Positions 41,901-51,284 of a DNA stretch of 64,000 nt are shown here, in pieces (the stretch's first letter is position 1; the number at the start of each line of letters is the position of its first letter). The translations under genes were made by a program, and so were the position numbers. Origin of the DNA: Bufo bufo. Its lineage: Eukaryota > Chordata > Amphibia > Anura > Bufonidae. Location of the stretch: NCBI RefSeq assembly GCF_905171765.1, contig NC_053391.1:690737257-690801256 (forward strand), given 5' to 3'. The notes under the pieces were generated by a model. It worked only from the letters and a program-made list of their open reading frames with translations. It did no database searches and was not told where the DNA came from.

Positions 41901-42636
41901 TATTTCAAGCTTGGATTTGAATGTCACAAAAGCACAGATGCATTGCTGGTGCACTGAGCTTGCATAAAATGGCCGCGGCCGCCCACCTAACTAACTGAGA
42001 GATAAAAGTTATTTTTCTCTGTCACTGGGCTCAGGGCAGGGTAAAAAGATTGTGCACTTCACCCACACAACTAAATGTATGTAGATAGCTGAGTTAACAA
42101 GCACTTCTGATAACAGATTCTGTCCTATTCTCTCCCTCACAGCAGCAGCATCCTCTCCCTACACTAAGCACAGCAGAGTGAGGTGCAGCGCTACGTGACT
42201 CCAGCTTATATAGAGCCTGGGTCACATGCTGCATTGGCCAATCACAGCCATGCCATTAGTAGGCATGGCTGTGATGGCTTCTAAGGTCACACAGTTAATC
42301 GCTTGTTGATTGGCTGCTCTGCAGCCTTTCAAAAAGCGCTAAGAAATCGCCGAACACTGAACCCGAACTTTTACAGAAATGTACAGTTCGGGTTCGCTCA
42401 ACCCTAATCACAGGGGCTGGCTGGCTGCTGATTGGCTGCATGCATGGCATTGTGGGTGATCCCTTGTTCCCAGAGTTCCTTGCTCCATGTCCTAACACAT
42501 GCAGCAGCCATTTTAGGAAAAAATGGGATATGTTACCACGAAGCGTGAGGAAATTCGGTGTGAATCAAATTTTTCCTGAAATTCTGATCGAATTCCACTT
42601 CGTCAACTTCGAATCACTCATCTCTATTTGCTGTCT

Positions 42637-42861
42637 TAGGGCTTGGGCAACTTTTGATCATTGAAGAACAATGGATTCTTAAGTCTATAAAAACATTTTA
42701 TAGAAGAATGTAAGGGCAACGTCCATGACCTCAAGCTGAAGAGACAATAACCCAAAGCACATAAGTAAATCCACTAAAGATTGGCTGAAAAATAAGATTT
42801 GTGTTGGAGTATCCAAGTCAAAGTCTTGGCATTAACAATATGGAAATGCTGTGGCATAACC
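42637..42861 (+). pseudogene. Tc1-type transposase fragment (family B), first part
   Basis: A short plus-strand frame at about 42743-42830 reads DNNPKHISKSTKDWLKNK, the conserved region with the second catalytic Asp of Tc1/mariner transposases. The following bases end with ATGCTGTGGCATAACCC, which matches the end of the catalytic domain in this group. The element is then interrupted and its last part appears to resume at about 44527-44710. It has several stops in other parts and is clearly dead. Confidence 0.7.
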
Positions 42862-43116
42862 CAGGGGCATAGCTAAAGGCTCATGGGCCCACCTTCCCTC
42901 AGTGCTTTGTGGCCAAGGGCAGGGAAGCACATAGCCTTCATGCTGTTCGAGGCAAAAATTGATACAGCACCCCCCATGCCAAATTCTTGACTTAACCCCT
43001 TCCTTCCAGCCAGAGGTATAACTTGACCAGCATAAACATTCTATGATACCGTTGTCTTCCAATGTGACACAAGGGTCTTTGGGCCCCCTCAGGCTCCTGG
43101 GCCCGGTAGATACTGA
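42862..43116. mobile_element. Truncated DNA-element end (CAGGGGCATAGC terminus)
   Basis: It begins CAGGGGCATAGCTAAAGG, a terminus common to hAT-like elements in frogs, with GGGCCC-rich ends. A similar terminus in opposite orientation occurs near 59360 (GCTACGCCACT). No coding frame. Confidence 0.45.
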
Positions 43117-43118
43117 TA

Positions 43119-44526
43119 CAGTGGGATGCGAAAGTTTGGGCAACCTTGTTAATCGTTGGTTGTTACGATAAAAAATGTCAGTTAAATATATCACATAGGA
43201 GACACACACAGTGATATTTGAGAAGTGAAATTAGGCAGGTGCATAAATTTGGGCACCACAAAAAATAAATGAAATCAATATTTAGTAGATCCTCCTTTTG
43301 CAGAAATTACAGCCTCTAAACGCTTCCTGTAGGTTCCAATGAGAGTCTGGATTCTGGTTGAAGGTATTTTGGACCTTTCCTCTTTACAAAACATCTTTAG
43401 TTCATTCAGGTTTGATGGCTTCCGAGCATGGACAGCTTTCTTTAAGTCACACCACAGATTTTCAATTATATTCAGGCCTGGGGACTGAGATGGCCATTCC
43501 AGAACGTTGTACTTGTTCCTCTGCATAAATGCCTTAGTTGATTTTGAGCAGTGTTTAGGGTCGTTGTCTTGTTGAAAGATCCAGATCCAGCCCCGGCTCA
43601 GCTTCAGCTTTGTCACTGATTCCTGGACATTGGTCTCCAGAATCTGCTGATACTGAGTGGAATCCATGCGTCCCTCAACTTTGACAAGATTCTGAGTCCC
43701 TGCACTGGCCACACAGCCCCACAGCATGATGGAACCACCACCATATTTTACTGTAGGTAGCAGGTGTTTTTCTTGGAATGCTGTGTTCTTTTTCCTTCAT
43801 GCATAACGCCCCTTGTTATGGCCAAATAACTCAATCTTAGTTTCATCAGTCCACAGCACCTTATTCCAAAATGAAGCTGGCTTGTCCAAATGTGCTTTAG
43901 CCCACCTCAAGCGGCACTTTTTGTGCTGTGGGCGGAGAAAAGGCTTCCTCTGCATCACTCTCGCATACAGCATCTCCTTGTGTAAAGTGCGCCGAATGGT
44001 TGAACGATGCACAGTGACTCCATCTGCAGCAAGATGATGTTGTAGGTGTTTAGTGCTGGTCTGTGGGTTGACTCTGACTGTTCTCAACATTCGTCGCTTC
44101 TGTCTACTCAAGATTTTTCTTGGTCTGCCACTTCGAGCCTTAACTTGAACTGATCCTGTGGTCTTCCATTTCCTCAATATGTTCCTAACTGTGGAAACAG
44201 ACAGCTGAAATCTCTGAGACAGCTTTCTGTATCCTTCCCCTAAACCATGATAGTGAACAATCTTTGTCTTCAGGTCATTTGAGAGTTGTTTTGAGACCCC
44301 CATGTTGCTACTCTTCAGAGAAAATTAAAAGAGGAGAGAAACTTACAATTGACCCCCTTAAATACTCTTTCTCATAATTGGATTCACCTGTGTATGTAGG
44401 TCAGGGGTCACTGAGCTTACCAAGCCAATTTGAGTTCCAATAATTAGTTCTAAAGATTTTGGAATCAATAAAATGACAACAGTGGCCAAATTTATGCACC
44501 TGCCTGATTTTGTTTAAACAATTATA
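43119..44526 (-). mobile_element. Tc1/mariner element (family A), one end truncated
   Basis: A TA precedes the terminal sequence CAGTGGGATGCGAAAG at 43119. A long terminal region runs to about 43265. The other end stops after the sub-terminal TTTATGCACCTGCCTG (44492-44507) without a full terminal repeat. The element lies within the family B Tc1 copy. Confidence 0.8.
43275..44303 (-). pseudogene. Tc1-type transposase with a single stop codon
   Basis: Starting at ATG 44303 the frame runs 342 residues to a stop at 43275, the usual Tc1 length. It is broken only by one in-frame TGA at 43797-43799, where relatives carry Trp. The N-terminus has the paired helix-turn-helix region (LSQRFQLSVSTVRNILRKW) and the GRPRK linker. 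The catalytic triad is visible: WTDET (Asp), QQDNDPKH (Asp), and IENLWCDLKK (Glu) with 34 residues between the last two. The terminal repeat missing on one side also prevents mobility in cis. Everything else looks intact, so this copy died recently compared with the elements around it. Confidence 0.9.
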
Positions 44527-44720
44527 GCACTGTGCACACAAAGCATCGCAGAAATATTCCTGAAATGAAACACATTTACAGAGACAAGTGGTCCAAAATT
44601 CTTCCTCAACATTGTACAGCCATATGACACGTTTGGTGGTGGTGATTTCTGCTAAAGGGCGATCTACAGGTTATTCATTTCAAGGGTTCACTTTCTTTTC
44701 CTTGCAACTATAAGTTATTC
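44527..44720 (+). pseudogene. Tc1-type transposase fragment (family B), second part
   Basis: Words such as GCATCGCAGAAATATTCCTG, GTGGTCCAAAATTCTTCC and CAAGGGTTCACTTTCTTTT match the 3' end of Tc1-type coding sequences and their terminal region. It continues the fragment that ends at 42861; together they flank the family A Tc1 and the CAGGGGC element. Confidence 0.6.
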
Positions 44721-44769
44721 ATATGTTATTCATAAATAATTTCATAAGACGTAAACTGTATTGATAAGA

Positions 44770-44990
44770 GAGTCAATGGGGACCCAAACTTTACTTTTAC
44801 TTTACTCTATTTTCCGTTATAACATGATTATAACGGAAAATAATAGCATTCTTAAAACAGAATGCTAAATAAAATGTCTACTGAGGGGTTAAAAAAACAA
44901 AAAAACTCACTTTATCCACTTGAGCGCATAGCCGGTATCTTCTTTTCTTCAGGACCTGCAAACGGACCTGCGGTGACAATGTCTGGTCAG
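44770..44990. mobile_element. Family M1 fragment
   Basis: The hairpin TTATAACATGATTATAA and the words AATAATAGCATTCTTAAAAC and CAGGACCTGC match 635-800 of the M1 element. The outer terminal repeats are not seen. Confidence 0.65.
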
Positions 44991-45485
44991 GGCACTGGAG
45001 ACGTGGCGCATAGATCTCATGGCCACATGAGCCCGATGAGGGCTGAACTGGAAGAGGAGGGGGAGAGGAGGAGGACATTAATGAACAAGCAATGTGTAGC
45101 GAAATGGGTGGTTATTCTACTCAGGTGACAGGAAAGGAGGAGCAGGAGCAGCCAGAGGAGCTACAGGGTCATGAGGAAGACGAGATAGAGGACCCAGTCA
45201 TACCGTGGCAGTATGTAGTGGAGATGGAGGCAGGGAGTCCCCCTGAGTCACTTGCACAAATGGCCCGATGCATGCTCACTTGCTTGGGTAGTGACAGCCG
45301 AATTGTCACCATTCGGCAGAGAGATGACTTCTGGTTTTCCACCTTATTGGCCCCTCGCTACCGGTCAAAAATGGGGGCCTTTGTTACACCTGCTGAGAGG
45401 GAGGAAAAACTGAACTATTATAGAGACATCCTATATAGTCAGTTGGCCACTGCCTCTATGCACCATCGTCCATCCTCTCATACAC
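44991..45485 (+). pseudogene. Decayed hAT transposase, C-terminal part
   Basis: The frame 45092-45667 contains ESLAQMARCMLTCLGSDSRI and FSTLLAPRYRSKMGAF followed by EREEKLNYYRDIL. These match the region of the A1 transposase with GSLAHMSDYMPQCLRNDSRV and LLDPRYKDN. It is diverged and probably the same lineage as the fragment at 1229-2480. The final SERVFS-type segment is not found; the coding similarity ends where a tandem array begins. Confidence 0.7.
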
Positions 45486-45489
45486 CTCG

Positions 45490-45930
45490 TACATCCTCTG
45501 TGCCACCTCCACACTCTGCCACTCTGTGGTCTCCTCATGCTGCTGCTGCCTCAACACTATGTCACTGGGCTACTCTGTGGTCTCCTCATGCTGCTACCAA
45601 CTCACAACTCTGTCTCTTGGCTACTCTGTGTTCTCCTCATGCTGCTGCTGCCACCTCCACACTATGACACCTTGCCAGTCTGTGGCCTCCTCATGCTGCT
45701 GCTGCCACCTCCACACTCTGTCATTGGGCCACTCTGTGGTCTCCTCATGCTTCTGCCACCTCCACACTATGTCACCTTGCCACTCTGTGGTGTCCTCATG
45801 CTGCTGCTAACTCAATACTATGTCACTGGGCCACTCTGTGGTCTTCTGATGCTGCTGCCACCTCCACACTATGTCATTGGGCCACTTTGTGGACTTCTTA
45901 TGCTGTTACCACCCTCTCCACTCCATGACT
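45490..45930. repeat. Tandem array of about 60 bp following a hAT fragment
   Basis: CACTCTGTGGTCTCCTCATG and TGCTGCTGCCACCTCCACAC recur seven to eight times at about 60 base spacing. Frames across it are open and rich in Leu or Cys, but only because the unit is a multiple of three. Confidence 0.85.
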
Positions 45931-45959
45931 GGGCCACTATTTTGCCTTTTTGGCCTGGT

Positions 45960-46363
45960 TGACATCATCATTTATTTGACCCTACTTCTGATCTGTCAGA
46001 ATGAAGGAAAAATGAGACACACAACGGATCCTGTCTGTGTAGCAGCTGTAAGGCCTGTATGGTCCCATCAGAATTGGCTTATGATTTGGTAGCCAAAAGC
46101 AGGAGTGGGTACAAAACACAAATGACATGCAAATATTCCATTCACGTGTCATCTCGGTTTTGGATCCACTCCTGTATTTTTTGGCTTTAGCAATACTGAT
46201 GGATTACTGACAAAATGCTGACCGTGGATGCTCAACAGACAGGATCCGTTTTTTTGTTCTGACGGATCAGAGGAAGGACAAGATGATCAGTGACGTCAAC
46301 ACAGACTTACTGCTTACACCCTCTCCACTCTGTCGGGGGGCTCTTCTTGTATAAGCGTTTAAT
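45960..46363. mobile_element. MITE-like fragments
   Basis: Includes GGAGTGGGTACAAAACACAA and its near-complement around 46190, and GGATCCG/ACGGATC words as at 27371-27810. No gene. Confidence 0.35.
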
Positions 46364-46812
46364 AGAACAGGTTCTGTAGACATCTATGTGGAATCAGCTG
46401 ACGACGGTGTAAAAGGAGTGCACTCTTTCACACTACAGTAGGATCTTGGGCCTCTGCACTGTTCTTTATACCTGGCGCTAACATCGACCTGTAAGGCTGA
46501 GTTCACACTTGAGTTATTTGGTCAGTTTTGGCACCATGACTGCCCAAATAAGTGAAGTGTGCAGTGATTCTAAGAGCGATGCCTGTCATCTACATGTCAT
46601 ACTGACTCACAGTATTATTTCACTACCACAGCAGACTCCCTATGTGTGTTAGTGCAAGGCACAGTGTTCTACACCACTGTACAGGCTCTCTGCAGCCAGA
46701 AAATAGCTGTTTTTAACACGATTCGCTGCAAATAAATTCGGATCAAATTGAATCTTTTCAGAAATTTGGTGAACCGGCTGAATTAATTTTTTTTGAAATT
46801 TGCTCATTACTA
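46364..46812 (-). mobile_element. Family C element, left part, inverted
   Basis: It is the reverse complement of 34265-34640 (GGTTCTGTAGACATCTATGT; TCATACTGACTCACAGTATT), ending TTTGCTCATTACTA. A further end, CACTCATCTCTA, lies at about 47166-47177, so a second related element probably spans 46813-47177. Confidence 0.65.
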
Positions 46813-47439
46813 GTGGTGGCGTATGATGTCACCACGCCGGCCAGCGTGATGACATCATCACGCACCAAGCAAGACTCCGCGTGGCCTCTTTGCGCTTAAA
46901 TGGATAAGGTGAATATTATTTATTTATTTTTTACCGATTTGTCCCTGAAAGCTCTAATTTTTAATCTCAGATGCTGCAATCAGTGATGAACGAGGCATCT
47001 GAGGGGTTCAATGATGGTGGGGGGCTGGGTGGACCCAATTGCTGTTCCCTGTCACTGCGCCCACTACTTACAAAGAAATGCTCTTTGTGACCAAGTAATT
47101 CACCGTAAAGCAATTTTCTTTCTGAAATTCGGCAAAGCAGACGAATCAAAGTTTTGCAGACGTCACTCATCTCTAGTAGTAAGTTCTCCAGATATTCCTG
47201 TCTTCTTCTTGGACTTCTAAACTTCGTGATTTCTGTGGTTCTCTTCAAGTTCTTGTTGTTGGACATCATTTTTCTCTTTTCCCTTTGCCGCATTGTCTTC
47301 TACTTCTTATAACACTACCATACTATCATAAGACGCCACCCTGGTCCTCTGGGTCTTAAGTAAAAGGCTTGGCTTCAGATTTAGAAGAAAACCTATTTTC
47401 TTTTTCTTGATGATTCCTCAATAACAGATATTATAGATA

Positions 47440-47470
47440 GTTCACGCATTTCTTTTTTTCTGATTTTCAG
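47440..47470 (+). promoter_or_regulatory. Candidate splice acceptor in the 5' UTR of the olfactory receptor gene
   Basis: A pyrimidine-rich run TTCTTTTTTTCTGATTTTCAG ends 44 bases before the ATG. Olfactory receptor genes usually have an intron-free coding exon preceded by non-coding exons, and this is where the last acceptor is expected. Confidence 0.6.
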
Positions 47471-47514
47471 GATCCTATCTTTAATCATCTCCAGTTTGGA
47501 AAGAAAAAGGCAAC

Positions 47515-48501
47515 ATGGAAAATGCATTCAACATCAGCAAAAATCTGGTTCTCCTGGGACTTGTGGAGATGAAAGGACTTCAGAACTTATACTGTGCCCT
47601 GTCTATTATCATATATGTTTTCATTCTACTCTTGAGTATTGTTATCGTATTTGTCGTATTCACAGATACAAGATTACATGAACCCATGTACATCCTCATA
47701 TGTAATCTGATCCTTAATGGCATTTTTGGCAGTTCATCGTTTTTTCCAAAGCTGATAGTTGACCTCATCACCTCATCCACGACCATCACTCATGGTAACT
47801 GCGCTGTTCAAGTTCTGTGTGTTACCTTATTTGCTATCTATGAAATGAGCAGCTTCACTTTAATGGCGTATGACCGATATTTGGCAGTTTGTCGCCCTCT
47901 GCGCTATTGCCTCTTGGTAACTAATGAGAGGGTCATCAATCTTATCATTGGATCATTTTTAGTGGCTTTCATTCTTGTGCTCACAGCTGTGCTCCTCACA
48001 TGGAAGCTTCCTCTGTGTGGGAACAGAATAAACAATATATTTTGTGAGAATATGTCCATGATTGTCCTCTCCTGTGTGGACTCTTCCATTAGTCAACTCT
48101 ACTCCGCTTCCGTGGTCATCATCTACTTATGTGTCACCATAATTGTCACCATATTCTCCAATCTGCAGATATTAATAGTCTGCTTGAAAGTCTCAGGAGA
48201 ATCCCGCCAGAAAGCAGTCCACACCCTGGTCACCCATTTACTCAACTTTTCCATCTTTTTAGTTGGTTTCTTGTTTATTTTCATCAGGTACAGGCTGGGC
48301 AGGGTTAAGCTCCCGGTTATTATTCACGTTCTCCTTTCTGTAACCACTCTCATTGTTCCACCATTGTTCAACCCCTTGATCTATGGAGTCCGGACACATG
48401 CCCTGAAGATGAGGGTTGTGCATTATTTGCAGAAAATATATGCTTGGCCAAAGTGGACACATAGGCCTTCTACATCTATATTTGCCGTAAACGACAATTA
48501 A
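47515..48501 (+). CDS. Olfactory receptor, intact coding exon
   Basis: A 328-residue seven-helix receptor in one exon. Visible features are an N-glycosylation site at Asn6; LHEPMYILICNL in the first loop and second helix (54-65); and Cys96 and Cys168 for the conserved disulfide. MAYDRYLAVCRPLRY is at the end of helix 3 (117-131), and PPLFNPLIYGVRT in helix 7 (282-294). The second extracellular loop has the extra cysteines 177 and 187 usual for this family. The helix 6 start reads SRQKAVHTLVTHL, without the cysteine common in most receptors. The style resembles class I (fish-like) amphibian receptors. It would sit in the cilia of olfactory neurons and signal through the olfactory G protein. 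No frameshift or stop is present, in contrast to the surrounding repeats, so it is probably functional. Regulation beyond the candidate acceptor upstream is not visible. Confidence 0.93.
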   Translation: MENAFNISKNLVLLGLVEMKGLQNLYCALSIIIYVFILLLSIVIVFVVFTDTRLHEPMYILICNLILNGIFGSSSFFPKLIVDLITSSTTITHGNCAVQVLCVTLFAIYEMSSFTLMAYDRYLAVCRPLRYCLLVTNERVINLIIGSFLVAFILVLTAVLLTWKLPLCGNRINNIFCENMSMIVLSCVDSSISQLYSASVVIIYLCVTIIVTIFSNLQILIVCLKVSGESRQKAVHTLVTHLLNFSIFLVGFLFIFIRYRLGRVKLPVIIHVLLSVTTLIVPPLFNPLIYGVRTHALKMRVVHYLQKIYAWPKWTHRPSTSIFAVNDN

Positions 48502-48659
48502 AGCCAATAAGTAGATATCTACAGAGGATGTAATTATAATCACACATAAAATAGTAAAAGTCATTATTATGTCCAAGATATGTGTTTCTGTGGGTTTCAT
48601 GGTGGTCCTTCAGCATTTATTGAGAGTTTATGGCTCTACTCAAAGAATAGTACAAGAGT

Positions 48660-49430
48660 TGTACAAGACATGTAGTTACATAGTGGATAGGTTGGAAAAA
48701 GACACAGGTCCATCAAGTCCAACCTATAATCCTACTGTGTTGACATAGAGGAAAACCTTTATCAGATGGTTCTCCTAGAAGAAAAATTCCTTCCATAAAT
48801 GTAGCACCCATAAGATGGGATATTATTTCACTACAGACATCCAAGCCCATCTTGAACTTGTACGATGAGTCAATTCTCACATTTTGTGGCAGTGGGCTCC
48901 ATAGTCTAACTGCTCTTACAGTAAGGGTCAATTCACACATCTGTGTTTGTTTTGCGGATCCACGGATCCGTGGATCTGCAAAACACGGACATCGGCGATG
49001 TGCGTTCCGCATTTTGTGGACCGCACATCGCTGGAATTCTCATAGAAAATGCCTTTTCTTGTCCGCAATTGCGGACAAGAATAGGACATATTCTATTTTT
49101 TTCGGGATCGGAATTGCGGACCCGGAAGTGCGGATCCGCAATTCCGGATCCGGGCAGCACATCGTGCTGCCCCATAGAAATGAATGGGTCCGCAATTCCG
49201 TTACACAAAATGCGGACGTGTGAATGGACCCTTAAGAATCCTTTCTATGATGATGGTGAAATCTTTCTTCTAGTAAAGGATGCTCTCTTGTTCTGGAGAA
49301 AGATCATTAGAAAGATTTCTGTACTGTCCATTCCTATATATGTATATTGTGATTAGGTTGTCTCTAAGCCCTATTTTTTTTCCGAACCAAATAAGTTTGA
49401 TATTTTTCAATAGAAATATTTGGTGTGTGC
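48660..49430. mobile_element. CR1/L2-type repeat remnant, split by a MITE
   Basis: The words TCCATCAAGTCCAACCTAT, GGGCTCCATAGTCTAACTGC and CTCTTACAGTAA, then after the MITE GAATCCTTTCTATG, CTGTACTGTCC and GATTAGGTTGTC, belong to a repeat very common in frogs that I associate with the 3' part of CR1/L2 LINEs. Non-coding. Confidence 0.5.
48925..49232. mobile_element. MITE, probably PIF/Harbinger type
   Basis: The ends GGGTCAATTCACAC and, complemented, AGGGTCCATTCACAC lie next to TAA on both sides (48922-48924, 49233-49235), and the host repeat reads through when it is removed. It contains nested GGATCC-type inverted words, for example TTTTGCGGATCCACGG with its complement at 48950-48985. Confidence 0.75.
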
Positions 49431-49541
49431 GCTACAATGTACCTTATGGAGAGCCAAACTCTGTCTCCTGGAACAGTTGTGGGACCCAGATATCAGTGTC
49501 TATCAGTCCCTCTCTTGTCCTTAGCGGCAGAGAGCAGAAAT

Positions 49542-49701
49542 GAGGGAAATGGGGGAGGGGAAGCACAGGCGAGAGGAGGTGGAGAATAAAGGAAACCCGG
49601 AACCAGGCAATCCCTACTCTAAACATAATGAAAACACCACCCATCAAATAACTACATAAAAAACTGTAAATACATTAGACAAAACTAGGCATTATACATA
49701 T
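49542..49701 (-). repeat. Left inverted arm of Penelope-like element 3
   Basis: It is the reverse complement of 50599-50756 with few differences (for example GGTGGAGAATAAAGGAAACC versus its complement near 50705). Inverted flanking copies also occur around PLE 2. Confidence 0.85.
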
Positions 49702-50316
49702 ATATTATATGATGATAACACCCTATTTGACATCCTTAAATATAAATATGGCTGTCGAATAGTGTCTAGAAAATCGAAAGTATTGGCTAACATTTTGTCC
49801 CACTCATTTTTTGCTCGTGCTCCCACTATACATAGGGACACATGGCTTAAATTTACTGGTTTTGTCAAATGCGGAGGTTGCCCTTGCAAAACCTGTGGTT
49901 TTGCATACAAAACCACAGAGTTTGACAATTCTTCCCATACTGATACCTTCCCCATTAAAAATTATATTAATTGTAACACATCCGGTGTCATTGATATTAT
50001 TAAATGCACCACATGTGATTTGATGTATGTGGGGAGCACGAGCTGCCAATTTAAAACAAGATTCCAGGAACATCTCAACTACGTTGTAAATCCACAAGCT
50101 ATCAATATATCAAATGTAGCTCAAAATTTCATAAGCTCACATAATCGAAACACCAATAGTTTGTGCACATATGCGATTGAAAAAGTTACGTCCCCTGCTA
50201 GAGGTGGCGATATTAACAAGAAAAATCTGTTACGCGAAGCCTTTTGGATCTTTAGGCTTAATACTAGAACCCCACATGGACTCAACCTTAAAATGGAGCT
50301 TATGCATTTTTATTGA
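49702..50316 (+). pseudogene. Penelope-like element 3, GIY-YIG endonuclease part
   Basis: An uninterrupted frame from about 49705 to the stop at 50314-50316 encodes the PLE linker (RAPTIHRDTWL), a cysteine cluster (CGGCPCKTCG), and the nuclease with GVIDIIKC, MYVGSTS and FKTRFQEHL. The usual end RGGDINKKNLLREAFW and RTPHGLN follows. The expected Tyr of the GIY motif reads Asp here, so catalysis is doubtful. The reverse transcriptase is missing upstream. This is a different PLE lineage from element 2, judging by low similarity outside the motifs. Confidence 0.85.
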
Positions 50317-50770
50317 TGCTGCCAAAATGTACATATATAAGTATATATTTATATTTATGGATATATTTTTTTTCATATGTAGTATTGTGTTTGTCGGTTC
50401 TGATGCAGGGAATCGAGAAAAATATACAGGTAAGTGGATTCTCTGCTCTTCCCCATTTTTTTCTCGTTTTCCCCCCATCGGTGCGTTATTTTTCTTCTCT
50501 TTTACATATATTTGGCCACCTTACTAGGCTATGTGCATACCGTGCGTTTTGTACTGAATTTTTTTTTTTTTTAAAACATGCATATGGTTATATACTGTAT
50601 GTATAATGCCTAGTTTTGTCTAATGTATTTACATTTTTTTATGTAGTTATTTGATGGGTGGTGTTTTCACTATGTTTAGAGTAGGGATTGCCTGGTTCCG
50701 GGTTTCCTTTATTCTCCACCTCCTCTCACCTGTGCTTCCCCTCCCCCATTTCCCTCTGTCTGCACCTGAT
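50317..50770 (+). mobile_element. 3' flank of Penelope-like element 3
   Basis: Non-coding, with the right inverted arm at 50599-50756. From 50770 to 51284 I see no gene; an AATAAAG word lies near 50900. Confidence 0.6.
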
Positions 50771-51284
50771 TGGAGGTGGAGTCTTTTAAGTGTGCCCGAA
50801 TCCCAGCAGTTCATGAGATCATGAACAGATCATGAGTAAGAACCATCCGTGTCGGGAGGCCTTGTCCACTGTATTGTATCTACAATTATCTGCAATGGAA
50901 TAAAGACAATGCAACGTTTTAACTAACTACGCGCTGGAATTCCTTTTGGTTGAAATCTATTACATAAAGCTGGCCTTAGCTTGTCCATGTGCGGCGGATT
51001 ACTGGTGAGCTGGACTTTTTTTTTTTTGTTATGTTTGGAGCAGAAATGAGCTAATTGCCCAAAATTAGTTTTGGGTCTAATTCAAACGAAGTGGTCGTCT
51101 GATTCGATTCGAGTCCAAATATATTCAACCTGAATCAAAAGTCCACGATTGACCTGAAAAGTTGTGTTTGACACTCTGTGGCCTCCTAGGACTTTTATCC
51201 TCCATGACAGCATTAGTACTGTCAAAGTGACAATGACATGTATAGCTATGGGCCACTGTCAGAAAAAGGTATTTTAGTGCCATA

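Larger units (their letters stand above)
35332..42406 (-). mobile_element. hAT transposon copy A2, decayed, carrying 18S-like segments
   Basis: The ends are TACAGTTGAGCGGAC and, complemented, TAGGGTTGAGCGAAC. Both flanks carry the identical 8 bp ATCACAGG (35324-35331, 42407-42414). It is 7075 bp long and related to A1 across termini and transposase. Unlike A1 it has a partial second transposase 3' end, two 18S rRNA-like blocks, a tandem array of about 90 bp, and an inserted Penelope-type fragment (37049-37680). It sits inside a family C element. Confidence 0.92.
34265..42628. mobile_element. Family C element split by hAT copy A2
   Basis: The left end TAGAGATGAGCAAATTT (34265) and the right end, complemented, TAGAGATGAGTGATTCG (42628) share TAGAGATGAG. 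Its own parts are 34265-35331 and 42407-42628. A unit of 72-75 bases around CACCGCTGAACGGCAAAT repeats three to four times at 34660-34940. The 8 bp flanks do not match, so one end may belong to another copy. Related pieces lie at 28236-28690 and, inverted, at 46364-46812. Confidence 0.6.

Noticed and set aside
34265..42628. Exact target duplication for the outer family C element
   Set aside because: The 8 bp flanks (GCCGGGAT and TTTGCTGT) do not match, so I do not claim that both ends come from one insertion.
45526..45962. Leu- or Cys-rich proteins
   Set aside because: They come from the 60 bp tandem array; composition follows the repeat.
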